Below are positions 24,346 through 34,927 of a DNA stretch of 64,000 nt, one piece after another. The translations under genes and the position numbers were made by a program. The stretch lies in contig NC_088298.1 of the NCBI RefSeq assembly GCF_032854445.1, positions 5,516,160 through 5,580,159 of the forward strand. The letters are read 5' to 3'. This DNA is from Liolophura sinensis (Eukaryota; Mollusca; Polyplacophora; Chitonida; Chitonidae). The stretch's first letter is position 1; each line of letters starts with the position of its first letter. Under the pieces are notes generated by a model that was given only the letters and a program-made list of their open reading frames with translations, was not told where the DNA came from and made no database searches.

Positions 24346-24422
24346 AGTTTGAGTTCAAACGCTGCTTTGAAGAGGGAACTCATTCTACATAGTTTGTTTT
24401 TCTCAAAAATTAGGAAACCTAA

Positions 24423-25313
24423 TGTGATATTCGTATTTTAGGTGTAATATGCCATATTAGGTGGTATTAAAAACATATTTCGAATGTTCCCATTCACATG
24501 CTGGAAACCGTATTAATTCTCATTCAAACACGTTCTCTCCACAATATGGCAGAAATAATATCGAGATGACCGAGAATAATTCATTCATTTAATTTAGACC
24601 AAGAGAACGAGACAGATCTTGAAGCGCTCTTGAAGAAAAAGACCTTTAAAACTGAAGTAGATACCACTAAATAGACCTCTTAAAACTATGCATAAATATA
24701 CTTTAATTTTTTTTTTGTGAAGACCAATAAGGTCGTTCAAATTTTTGAATTCTAAGGTGGGTGTTATGGACTGTACTATCAGAGTTTAGGAACTCTGACG
24801 TCACATCACCTTCTTTTCCTGATGAAGAAGAAAGGAATTTTGAGGAACATTTTATCAGCAGTCTTTTATTCATGGGCAAAAAGAGTTATTCCAGCATTTA
24901 GTGTCGTGATTAGAGTTGAAAAAACTTTGTGTGACGTCAGAGTTCCTAAACTCTGATAGTACAGTCCATAACACCCACCTTAGAATTCAAAAATTTGAAC
25001 GACCTTATTGGTCTTCACAAAAAAAAAAATTAAAGTATATTTATGCATAGTTTTAAGAGGTCTATTTAGTGGTATCTACTTCAGTTTTAAAGGTCTTTTT
25101 CTTCAAGAGCGCTTCAAGATCTGTCTCGTTCTCTTGGTCTAAATTAAATGAATGAATTATTCTCGGTCATCTCGATATTATTTCTGCCATATTGTGGAGA
25201 GAACGTGTTTGAATGAGAATTAATACGGTTTCCAGCATGTGAATGGGAACATTCGAAATATGTTTTTAATACCACCTAATATGGCATATTACACCTAAAA
25301 TACGAATATCACA
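24423..25313. repeat. large near-perfect inverted repeat (palindrome)
   Basis: Left arm 24423-24805 and right arm 24930-25313 (383 and 384 bp) are reverse complements. The only difference I found is the length of one T/A run (10 T against 11 A). The spacer is about 124 bp. Arm ends are 'tgtgatattcgtatttta' and its complement; inner ends carry 'gacgtcac'. No flanking target duplication seen. The right arm and the DNA beyond it resemble 36.68-36.9 kb, so the right side looks ancestral and the left arm an inverted copy. No coding frame crosses it. Confidence 0.95.
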
Positions 25314-26130
25314 CTCACTCTATTCCGAAAAGTGTTATGACTTTTGCAAGTGTATTTCTGCTTTCCAAATTCTTTTCAGGTTTATTTATAAAATCCACAT
25401 CCAGCATGTTAAATTCGCTTTTAATTTAACCACTGCATCCCCAACTTTCCAGACAGAATCAACCATGCAGAGCTGGCGCTCTTCGTTTAGTGAATTTAGT
25501 TACCTCATATTTTGATGCAAAATGCTCTTCAACGTTCCCTGAGACGGGTTTATCGTGAAAGAAAGACTCCGCTTTAGTGACAATAAGCGATATAGACGTG
25601 TAGTGAACGTCATTTAGCATTGGTAGATTACTTCTAATGTGGGAATAACTTACCATTGTATAAGTGAACAATGGTGACTGTGGCGTTAAGGAACAATCAA
25701 ATGAATAAACCTAAGAGTGATGAAAATAAATGCACGTGAACTCTCTCAACCGTATCTGTCTTGAGTAGGACGTTGAGCAACCAACAAACACTCAATCACT
25801 CATGCAATCAAAAGTGTCTTCCCGGATTTCTCTTTCTTCTTCAAAACATTGTAATATATTTCCGGTATATAAACATATTGATTCCAACAAGCTATTTCTT
25901 CAAACCGACAACCAATCTGTTAGGCCTGGTATCCGGCAATAACATCTGAAAAAGACTACATGAAACAGACAATCTGAAATAGAGGCTGCCAGATCTGTGC
26001 GTCTGAGTTGTCTGGGGCTTTTGTCCGGATTGATGACGACAGAGTATAACTGTGTGCTAAAAAGCCTTCGATTTAAATAAAGGAATAAAACAAGGGGGTA
26101 AAAAATAATCACAGAGGGACCGTATGGTGC
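25314..26130 (+). repeat. repeat family C, copy 1
   Basis: Shares blocks with 36.70-38.87 kb and partly with 44.46-44.72 kb: 'tttataaaatccacat' (25385 and 36887), a 'caatcactcatgcaatcaa' region, 'gagcctggtatcc'-like, and 'ttgtccggattgatgacgac' (26020 and 38768). Short open frames inside are not conserved between copies. Confidence 0.6.
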
Positions 26131-26149
26131 TAAATAACAATCCAGTAAG

Positions 26150-26365
26150 TAAATGAATGCGTCTCCATGTGCCCATTCAATCAGCTGGATCATTTGCGGC
26201 TCTAAGCCTGCACGACGCTATATCACACCCAATTTCAAGGAACTCTCGTCTGAGAGCGCAACAAGTAAATTCGTCCTTGCTTGGTCTTCATTTATTGTAT
26301 TGGTATCATCGTTGTCCAAATTTGAGGAAAATTATACTTGTGCTGTGTGGGAAAATTGTCGTGAC
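26150..26365 (+). repeat. repeat shared with 13481-13690
   Basis: 'ccattcaatcagctggatc', 'aatttcaaggaactc' and 'gaggaaaattatacttgtgc' match 13.5-13.7 kb. The 115-residue plus-strand frame 26153-26500 spans it but has no recognisable motif and is not kept in the other copy. Confidence 0.5.
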
Positions 26366-26767
26366 GAGCAGCGGGAATATATTACATCCGATTTTATTAA
26401 ATACTTTCTGGTTTCCTGTTCAGACGTAATATTCTATCGAGTGCTGATTGATCGATGTAATGCTATTATTTTTGTAGGATCGCACTTTTCTCTCGACTGA
26501 ATGATTTCAAACTACAGAGACAGATTTTAATGAGATCACTAAAGGAGTTATCGAGACTTTGAGCTCAATCGATTTTTATTCTTCTCAGATGTTTTCTAGA
26601 GGCCTCTGTCTGTGTTTTGCATTATAACAAAAATCACCGATCTGATTACAAAAGGCACGTACTCTTTAAAAACCAAAACAAATTCTTAACGTTATTTTTG
26701 TCAATGCGTACGCCTGATTGGAAGATATTAGCATTGCGCACCTTTCCAGTGGGTTTTTCTCCTGAAT

Positions 26768-27036
26768 AGGGGCCTCCGTGGCTCAGTTGGTTAACGCGCT
26801 AGCGCAGCGTAATGACCCAGAAGCCTCTCACTAATGCGGTCGCCGTGAGTTCAAGTCCAGCTCATGCTGACTTCCTCTCCAGTTGTACGTGTGAAGGTCT
26901 GCAGCAACCTGCGGATGGTTGTGGGTTTCCCACGGGCTCTGCCCGGTTTCCTCCCACCATAATGCTGGCCGCCGTCGTATAAGTGAAATATTCTTGAGTA
27001 CGGCGTAAAACACCAATCAAATAAATCAAATAAATC
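26768..27036 (+). mobile_element. SINE-1, full length, with preserved empty site
   Basis: Complete element. The tRNA-like head has the A box 'tggctcagttggttaacgcg' and B box 'gagttcaagtccagc', and the conserved body has 'gtgggtttcccacggg' and 'cataatgctggccgccgtcg'. The tail is 'gagtacggcgtaaaacacc' plus AAAT repeats. It splits the B2 sequence; B1 reads straight through at about 15880-15890 ('tttcgctgctgaatacac'), so this copy inserted after the B duplication. Confidence 0.93.
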
Positions 27037-27234
27037 CTGCTGAATACAACGTGGCGAGGAAATTCAACACTCAGTTTTAATATAAAATTTTCAACAGCTT
27101 TTATCAGCCTTTCCTTTGTGAAAGAGATACGTGATTAGCTATCCAAAGAGATGACCATTTTGTGTCATTCCAGATCTGTGTCTAGTACAATGACATAAAG
27201 CTTTTTTGTTGTTGATCTTTTTACTTTTTGTTAC

Positions 27235-27425
27235 TTACCGAAATCTGCTTAGGTAGAGTACGTATGAAGATACTGCTTTTCCAGCATTTACATGAACAGT
27301 TAGATTGAAACTTGAGGTAAATTAACAAGAGGTCATTTTTTCAGCGGTTAGGTGTGACCACTGTCACACTGTCACGGTCACTGCTCCAGTTTGCTTTCAA
27401 TGCTGTAGACGTCTGCATCTTTAGC
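27235..27425 (+). mobile_element. module M1 (B2 copy)
   Basis: 'gaaatctgcttaggta', 'ttacatgaacagttaga', 'ggtaaattaacaagaggtc' and 'cactgctccagtttgctttc'. Counterpart of 16085-16290. Confidence 0.5.
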
Positions 27426-27574
27426 TTATTAGGCCCACTCAAAGGAGCTGTGTCATTTCTTGGTCTGGCGGGATTTTCGCCTGGCGGAATACTAAGTTAG
27501 TGGTTGTTGATGATTATGTGATAATCACTGAAAGAGTTTGTTTTTCTTGTAATGTTATCACTCGTATTTCAATT

Positions 27575-27725
27575 ATTCGACGGCAGTCTGCATTATGATA
27601 TGATGTGACCGGGCTAACTGCTGGCAGATCTTCTCACGTAAATCCGGAGAGGAAACTTACAGCTACCGCATAAATGAGAAGCTCCTAGCTATCGTGCTAT
27701 AGTAACACGTTAACCACGTGGCCAT
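27575..27725 (-). mobile_element. degraded SINE-1
   Basis: Weak but ordered matches: 'cgacggcagtctgcattatg', 'aaatccggagaggaaact' and 'taacacgttaaccacgtgg' (inverse of the A box). The tail half is eroded. Confidence 0.5.
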
Positions 27726-27769
27726 GAATCCTCCTAGCATGTAGTTGTGCTGTAAATGATTCATTTAAT

Positions 27770-28112
27770 GAGTAAGAGCTTGGGGTTTAACGTCATAGTT
27801 AACAATTTTCCAGTAATGTAACGACGAAGGAGTCCTTAGAGCGCATATACGTGTAATGTGCCTCCTTAGTGTAGGACTTTTATCTAGTGCTGTTTCACTC
27901 AGACGACTTACCGAAGGCAAGTAAGGCGCCCCGCCCAAGCCATTATACTGATACGGGTCAACCAGTCGTTGCACTACTCCCTTCATGCTGAACGCCAAGC
28001 GAGGAAGTTACAACTCCCTCTTTGAAGGTTCCAGGTGTGACTCGACCCAGGATTGGCTCTCCATCTCCCGCCTCCTGAAGCGGACGCTCTACCATCTGTG
28101 CTATCAGGGCCA
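27770..28112 (-). mobile_element. SINE-2, full length
   Basis: Best SINE-2 copy. On the minus strand it starts at 28112 with a tRNA-like head containing an A box ('agcacagatggtagagcg') and B box ('gggtcgagtcac'). The body includes the complement of 'tatactgatacgggtcaacc', and the end is the complement of 'gcttggggtttaacgtcata'. The two box promoters are those of RNA polymerase III. Open frames across it are incidental. Confidence 0.85.
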
Positions 28113-28667
28113 GTATGATTCATTGAAAGGAGTGGCAAAAGCTATCCTAATAAGCACCACCATCAGTGTTTGCATTGTTGATGTTCTTTTACTTGCTTTT
28201 TTGAAAAAAAAAAGAATTTAATTCGTTAACCACAAATGAAATGAATCAAATATAATTTAACTTACATGAATTGCATCTTTTGTTGTTGTTAAAACAAACA
28301 CAGCCAAAGACAGTGGCCTCTGTTCTGTTCACAGACAGCACATTGGTAGTTACTGGTAGAAAACACCGTCATGTTAGCCTTTAATATCGTTTTTCGGCCC
28401 AAAACGTCCGATAGCCAATAAGCGTCGGTGACTGCATCGTTCATATTTATGGAAAAGCAGCCGAACAAAACTTGTCATAGGTTAACAATTAAAATCTGCA
28501 CCTCCCTATGCTATCAGCGTTGATGGTACCTACCTATACAAACGGGCGCGTCACTCCCAGCATAATCACTACTTGACACCTTGTACATCTGTGATTTACA
28601 CACTAAGCATTTAACTGTGCATCAAAAACAGCTAACAGAAATATATAAAAAAAAAAACTTTTTGACA

Positions 28668-29700
28668 GCATCGTTGACGTTTTACGCCGCATTAACATTA
28701 TTTCAGCCATAACGTTGCGACATTCCGTCTCAGTGCTGTAGCTAGAGACGACTGTTTTCTGAGAAAGCGGACTGTAAGTGCACGTGGATTTCCCAGTGTC
28801 AGAGCCTCAGGGCCATCGGGGACATTCCACTCACACAATGGATGATGATAGAAGGTTCCTGACTCCATCAAATTTGTGAAATTTGAGAGAGCTTGAAGGC
28901 GTTATCATAGATGATATTATACAACACACTTTGAACTAAGACTACAAAAATGGATTCTCCTGTAAGACAACAATACGACATCAGCAAATACATTGCAATA
29001 ACGCAGTTTGATCGGTCGTGATTGAGATGTAGCAATAACAAGGTTACAATGTCGTTTACACCGTTTAGTTCTGACAGTCGTTTATCCAGCAACAGCAAGA
29101 AAAGGTTATACGACTGAAATCAGCTAGAAGCGCTCCCATCGCATATAAATGACCATCAAAATTTGCTGGTTAACAGAAAGCAAAGACTCGGCAACAACCC
29201 ATACCCGATGATTCACGTTTTATGTCACATTTACGCATTTCAGCCATAACTTGGTAACGTTTCGTCTTATTGCTGTAGCTCTGGGTAAGCGGACTAACTG
29301 GACTGTGCTTCACCTGAGCATTAGAGAGTTCAAGGCTCATCGGCAACAACCCACTTACCCAATGGATGTTGATAGAAGGTTTATGTCTCTATCACCTTTG
29401 GCATTCCTTTAAATTCGGAGTTTTTGTGAAATTTGCTATGGGTTAGCTTGAAGGCGTAAACATCAATGACATTGTACAATACACTTTAAACTACGATTGT
29501 AATAATAGATTCTCCTTTAAGACAACAATACGACATCAGAAAATACATTGCACTAACGCAGTTTGATTGGTCTTGACGTGGCAATAGCAAGCGTACAATA
29601 TAATATAATTATATCACTCATCTCTTACACTCGTTTATCAAGCAACAGTTAGAAAGGGGTAAACGTCTGAAATCAGCTAGAAACGCTTCCATCCGGAATC
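28668..29700 (+). repeat. ~530-bp tandem duplication
   Basis: 28668-29200 and 29207-29700 are diverged direct copies. Shared blocks: 'atttcagccataac', 'tggatgatgatagaaggtt', 'agacaacaatacgacatcag', 'attgcaataacgcagtttga' and 'tgaaatcagctagaa'. Each begins with a 'gttttacgccgcatt'-like sequence related to the SINE tails. Function unknown; the frame at 28868-29098 is not kept in the second copy. Confidence 0.75.
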
Positions 29701-31717
29701 GCGGGCACACAATCTAGAGGCTAACATAGTGCGGAATGTCAGAATCTACTCTTATAACATATGAGGGACTATTACACCCGAGCTGGTGGAAATGCGGCTG
29801 CGGCTTTAAGACAGGACCTTTGTCACGAACTTTGGGAAAAGTCTCGCGCGGCTGACATGTACAGATCGCTCTCTTGTCAGTATAAAATTCTTAAAGCGTA
29901 ATACACCAATAAAACAAGAAAGTATAAACTAATAAAGTAAATTTCCAGATGGATTATATACAAATCAAGTTTTGTCGGCTTTTACGGTCAATTATTATTT
30001 TGATGAATATTGATGTCTAGACATTTCTTAATAAATATCTATTATCATTGTTGTAATCTGGCATTTTAACGTAGTGAGGTTCCTTTCCCGGCGCAGTGGC
30101 GTCTCAGGTCCAAGCTGGAATCCTCATTGTTCTGTTGTAATATAATAAAAAAGAACAATACAGCATGGCTAGTGAAATCAGAGCAGTGTCGACAATGGAA
30201 TACGGGAGAAGCATCCGTCAAAATTACTTCAGGCAGGAGAGGTTCTCCACTTTACGGAGGGAGATCTTCAACCCCTCTTCACTGTCCACGCGTGTATCCT
30301 TATACCATCCGTGTTCTTTGCGACAGCTGTGTAAAGGCTTAGTTCTCTTGGAAAAATAATTTATTCAGCGTTCCGTTATTGGCGTGCATCATTCAACTTG
30401 GATGGGGAAACGCCATTACAAATTAATCTCCCTCCCCCCCCCCGCCCCCCGGGAGATCTTCCACCGCCGTTCGCCACAAAAGCTATCTTTACAATGACAA
30501 TCGACGAGTGCAAATGTCAGATAATAATTGCATTATACACGTACGTCATTGGCGAATGGCCGCACTACGACCGATTTCCGATCGTGTTGAAATCCTCGAC
30601 GTTTTCACTACCTGAAACCAGGTTCCGCAATCGCACTGGGGTAAAAAGGCCTGTCATGGCGGAATGATGTAACCGGAAGTTCTGACAGGAAATTACTACA
30701 TTAACTGATATTGTTACAGCGTTTTGGCCCTGTCGACGTTAGAGCTTTTACCGGTGTTTGTTGAAAGTACACTCGTGCAGTCTCTGGATCCGTTCCCGTG
30801 GATTCTCGTTACAGGGTTTCATCTGTAACCGGCAATTAACAGACAGAAAATGCCGTGCTGCGTAAGAAGAGAAGTCAGACAGCGGCTAAATTATAAAATG
30901 ACCGATGAATTCCTTCTTTCCATCGACAAACAAGTTATATAATCTGACAAAATGATTAAAATATGTTGGCTGGTATTTTTTCGAAAAAGTTACATTACAT
31001 TCATGGAAGAGAAAACTCAAGTGTTGCCTTCAGGAAGAATACAAACTGACGCCGACAGCCCTGACCATTCAGCACAATTTCCGTGTTTTCATCAAACCAC
31101 GGACCTGTGTCCATGATCCCCGAGCTGTCAGATTTAAAGACGGTTTATAGAGTCGAATCTGAATGATTTAATCTAAGACTGAAAAACTATCCCCCTCCTC
31201 TACACGGTAGCGGAAGTTTTAGCGGTGTGTAATGGAAATATCGTGTTTTGGCAAATTATGTCACAGTATAGAAATGGTTTTCTAGTCCCATTAGTCGACT
31301 TATAACACATTTTGACCCATTTGTGCGGTAAATACACACCTGTTCTTGCTCCAGGCCACTTTGCATCATGCCTTTAACAGCTACGTTTATATATATAAAA
31401 TTTTCTACTGGAAAATGTTTATAAAATAACAAACACTTTCGCCTTTATATCAGTTATTAACAAACGGTAAATGCTAGTTTTGAGATTGAGAGAAACAAAG
31501 ACTTTTACACTCGCATAATTGTCAGAGTTGTCTTTCAGGTTGCAATAATTCTACTGTTTTGGATGTGGAAATCGTGAAATACAGCCCATTAATCATAAAC
31601 TAAGACAACCTTATGACAGATGTAAAACGCATAACTATTAAACTTGACACTTTCACAATAAAATTCGCCTAAGTGTAATTGTAATAATTTTTTGAACATG
31701 TCACTGTCGGAAGAAAA

Positions 31718-31840
31718 GCTGGGCATGGTTGTGGGTTTTCCCGAGCTCTGCACCGTAATGCTGGCCCTCATCGTATAAGTGGGATATGTTTGAGAACGGC
31801 GTAAAACACAAATCAAATAAATAAAATAAATAAATAACTC
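31718..31840 (+). mobile_element. SINE-1 3' fragment (shared with B1)
   Basis: 'catggttgtgggttttccc', 'gctctgcaccgtaatgctgg', 'tgagaacggcgtaaaacac', then AAATAAATAAA. Same insertion as 17690-17800. Confidence 0.75.
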
Positions 31841-32019
31841 GGAAGAAAGGCTTAATTGAGTCTTTTCGTTATTGTTATTATTTTATTTCAATACATTTGA
31901 TGGTATTTATTGCCATCAACAGAACTGAATCTTTGTACATGTACTCAGTACGTTGGAATATAAAACTTGCTCTATATTGTACTACCGTTTCCTGTTCAAG
32001 ACTGGACACCGTGGGTTGT

Positions 32020-32110
32020 TAAATCTATGCGTCGAAACAGACATATGTCATCAGCCGTCATCCAAAATGGACTTTTCGGGTCAAAACTCGTAACGCCAAT
32101 TCTCAAAACC
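32020..32110 (+). mobile_element. module M2 fragment
   Basis: 'ctatgcgtcgaaacagacat', 'gccgtcatccaaaatgga' and 'gtaacgccaattctcaaaac'. The 119-residue frame 31967-32326 starts in it and continues into unassigned sequence; no motif is recognised. Confidence 0.55.
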
Positions 32111-32499
32111 ACGTTTCACATAAACCATCAAGACTGTGCACTATGCTCATCAGAATCAACACAGAGAGCCATAAGTAACCCCCTTTGTGTAGTTTCCGTG
32201 TCAGACCACTATATCACCAAGTTCATGCTGTGTAGGTGTCCACATCACTGCGAGTTTGCATCTGTTTTTATGGGAGATAATTTCAGATTTAATTTACTTA
32301 CGATTTGTAGATCACAAAATCTCTAAAGACTTATTTTACAATATTGTATACAGTTAAAGAAGAATAATCAGCGATAGCAGAAAGAATAGAGCGTTCATTA
32401 CATTTGGATTTGACCAATTCAATGTAGAATTTTGAAATTAAAGTTTAAAAGTCTTTAATAAGCTTCTGGCGAACTTTGATATGGAATTCATGCCGGGAT

Positions 32500-32945
32500 T
32501 ATCAACTGTCTGCCCGGCATCATTAAAACTGATGACCACTTCTCTCTTGTGTGTTAACGGCTTTATTTTCCTATTTGTATAATTTCTTACATACCTTTGT
32601 CTTTGGGAGCTAGTGTTAAACGTTGTTTTGGAAATGGATCGTGCGATTTTCCGCTTGGAACGCCCTTTACGGACTACGAATGGTATACGAATGTCGGACA
32701 TGACGCTAATATTCATCGCGATATGACGCAAATCTTAAGTCTATGACGTAACTCTTTAGCCTATGACCTTACTCGCAATCAAATGACGTCACTCTTCACG
32801 CAAACTACTCAAATCATATAACACACCACAACTTTTCTTCCGTGACATTTCAGGAACTGGCCTTGCGATCATTGACCTGGGACGTCCATTCTCACTGACG
32901 GCTAGTGTACGAATATCTGTTTCGACGCATAGATTCGTGTACAGC
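32500..32945 (-). mobile_element. module M2, inverted fragments
   Basis: Two inverted M2 pieces: 32500-32725 ('aaaactgatgaccacttctc', 'gcgattttccgcttgg', 'tggtatacgaatgtcgg') and 32870-32945 ('gcgatcattgacctgg', 'ggctagtgtacgaatatctg'). Between them (32730-32830) are several 'atgacgtcac'-like short repeats. Confidence 0.5.
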
Positions 32946-32949
32946 TTTT

Positions 32950-33318
32950 GCATGCGTACTGATCACGACGGCTGACACTTATCCCCATGTACTAGTAACA
33001 AAGCCGAAGCATTGCACAGAATCTCTCTTGTATTGAGGGAAAAAATACGAATGTTTACTGCTACAAGGCGTTTTACTGTCACTCATGTAATTGTGGAGTG
33101 TTCCTCACCAAACAAAAAAGTGCTATGAACGTCAGAATTCAATTTCAAGTTTCCCCGTCGGATTTGTTAAGAGAGCAAAGGGACAAGCTTGGGTAATATT
33201 TATGCTCTGTTGGGCTCCACGGTTCTAAATGGGTTGTGCTAGTAGATGTTTTTTGGCTGATGCGCAAACCACTGATCTCCAGTATGAGTCAAAACTGATA
33301 AGGATTAACGCCACAGCA
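32950..33318. other. unassigned sequence
   Basis: Nothing recognised; the plus-strand frame at 33229-33432 has no motif and runs into the inverted repeat arm. Confidence 0.4.
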
Positions 33319-33319
33319 C

Positions 33320-34195
33320 TTGACGAAGCCCTTTCCTTATTCACTAGACTGAGAATGCTCGTAGGAATTACTTTGCCTTCTGTAAGAAAACATCATCGAA
33401 AAAATCTAACGCCCCTGTTTTCGTCCGTTTAATTCTGCGATTTTTTTTTTGTTCCGTCGTCTCAACTCTCTTACCGCTAGAACCATTCTCCCAGAGCTAT
33501 TGACAATTTTTAAATAAAAAAAACCCGATCCTGTGCAAGTAGCAATAGATCAAAACGAACAGCTGTGAGGAATGTCCACGGATTCAAACAAGAAAGCAAG
33601 TAAATGTAGCCATTTACATCTAGATAACGAGCGAGTCTATGATTGGTGGGTTGCCTTAGGATGTCGATCTAGGCATAAGGGAGCGGTTATAGAATATAGT
33701 GTCTACCGTTCCTCTAACATGTTTGTAAGCTGAGTTAGCTGTTCTCACAGGCTTTCTAAAACCCTGATGGCTTATTCTGGGGCTCACGCTGTACAGCGGT
33801 TTCGGGCTCCAGTGTATGATTATAACCCATATTAAACTGTTAACATCAAACAGATAACATTTTGACCAACGATTGTGTGCAGTGATAGTACCGCGAAATT
33901 TGAGCCTCTAGCTTCAAATATTCTGTATGAATTGGAGTTTTAGGTTTGGCCTCAAATGGCTTGTCAAAAGAGACCCCAAATTTACCTCGGGAACCTAATG
34001 GTTAGAGCGTCCGCCTCGAAGTCGGGAGACCAGGGTATCAACCCAAGTTGGGTCATGCCAAGTTTAGACGACGGAACAAGAAAAATCGCAGAATTATACA
34101 GACAAAAACAAGGACGATAGATTTTTTCGCTGATATTTTCTTACAGAAGGCAAATTAATTCCTGTGAGGAATCTCAGTCTAGGAAAGACGTTAAG
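33320..34195. repeat. inverted repeat pair flanking ~590 bp
   Basis: 33320-33470 is the reverse complement of 34062-34195 with moderate divergence: 'attactttgccttctgtaag' against 'cttacagaaggcaaattaat', and 'ttctgcgatttttt...gttccgtcgtc' against 'gacgacggaacaag...atcgcagaatta'. The enclosed 33471-34061 has no clear gene but contains the start of a tRNA-derived SINE (33988). Could be a degraded fold-back element or two opposite insertions of one repeat. Confidence 0.7.
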
Positions 34196-34432
34196 AATAG
34201 TACTCGTTCACCACTAGGAGGCTAGAGCCAGGAAACAGGACTGGTTGGCATGATGTCAGTATAATATGGGTGGTATAACTAATATAACTGGATGGAGTGT
34301 CATGGCGTTTGGAGTCTACTTCGTTTGTCGCACGGTCACAAGAAGACACAGTACATGTGCACACACCTAATGACTTCTAGTCGTCATGTGACTGTAAAAT
34401 TGTAAAGTACAACGTTAAAACCCAAGCATCCA
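33988..34432 (+). mobile_element. SINE-2-type element, plus strand, interrupted
   Basis: Starts with a tRNA-like head ('cctaatggttagagcgtccg', 'tcgaagtcgggagacc') and ends at about 34432 with 'acaacgttaaaacccaagca', the SINE-2 type of end. The body contains the 34062-34195 inverted-repeat arm, so either the arm was inserted into the SINE or this is a distinct subfamily. Confidence 0.6.
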
Positions 34433-34489
34433 CACCTCAGTAGCCAGTCGTTGCATTTCCTTTACGTAGCTTTGGGAAAAATGACTGCC

Positions 34490-34770
34490 AGTCTACATTC
34501 TATCCATCGCCACGTTGGATACATGATTTGGTTATTGATTTAACTCATTCGTCTAGAACATTGCTTACCTCTTTCCAACATCATTAAAAAACTGTTGGCT
34601 CTTTGCTTCTCTTTGCGTGAATCCGTCGTATTTTCATACTTTACAACTATAATTAGTTCTTTGGTGGTTTGGGTAAAACGCTGGTTTGGTAATTGGCCTT
34701 GCGATTGTTTATCAGAAACGTCCTTTTTCGCTGAAGGCTGGTATATGAATGTCTGTGTCAATGCCTACAT
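34490..34770 (-). mobile_element. module M2, inverted
   Basis: 'gccacgttggatacatga', 'ttccaacatcattaaaaaac', 'ggccttgcgattgtttatc' and 'gaaggctggtatatgaatgt', in the same order as 15.13-15.52 kb. Open frames on both strands fall inside and are not believed. Confidence 0.6.
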
Positions 34771-34927
34771 GCTGAACAACTTGGTATTCTAAATCCTAAT
34801 TCTCTTAAGGACATAGGCTAGTGTTTATCTGAGAAACACTTGTATTTTGTTCATAAAAAAAACTAAACACAGGCACCTATATCAAGTAATAAAAAAAAAC
34901 GTGATTTATTTTTGAACTTGAAAGAAG

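Larger units (their letters stand above)
18018..24422 (+). repeat. long diverged duplication, copy A2
   Basis: Counterpart of A1 (6400-12480). Compared with A1 it carries extra material: a 68-bp array and following sequence (about 18217-19990, including SINE-1 and a SINE-2 tail), and an M2 plus SINE-1 block at about 20320-20925. It lacks the 30-bp and 91-bp arrays of A1. Homology runs to 'aggaaacct' at about 24415, immediately before the palindrome. 18830-19210 holds nothing I recognise. The frame at 19741-20013 lies in A2-only sequence and is unrecognised. Confidence 0.8.
26440..31910 (+). repeat. long diverged duplication, copy B2
   Basis: Counterpart of B1 (15530-17920). It contains insertions absent from B1: a SINE-1 at 26768, and between about 27430 and 29800 a SINE-1 remnant, a SINE-2 and a tandem duplication. 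28115-28665 and 29705-30480 contain nothing I recognise except a C-rich run at 30427-30450. Confidence 0.8.

Noticed and set aside
24423-25313. Miniature inverted-repeat DNA transposon with target duplication
   Set aside because: No matching direct repeats flank the arms, and the right arm continues into family C sequence shared with 36.7 kb, so the outer right boundary is not a transposon end.
26780-26870. Genuine tRNA genes at SINE heads (also 28040-28112, 33988-34065, 47440-47525, 53800-53870)
   Set aside because: A and B boxes are present, but the acceptor and anticodon arms do not fold as a full cloverleaf by eye and each is continuous with a SINE body.
30398-30667. Proline-rich open frame at 30398
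   Set aside because: The prolines come from a C-rich run at 30427-30450; only the later part has a counterpart in B1, and codon-position changes do not support coding.
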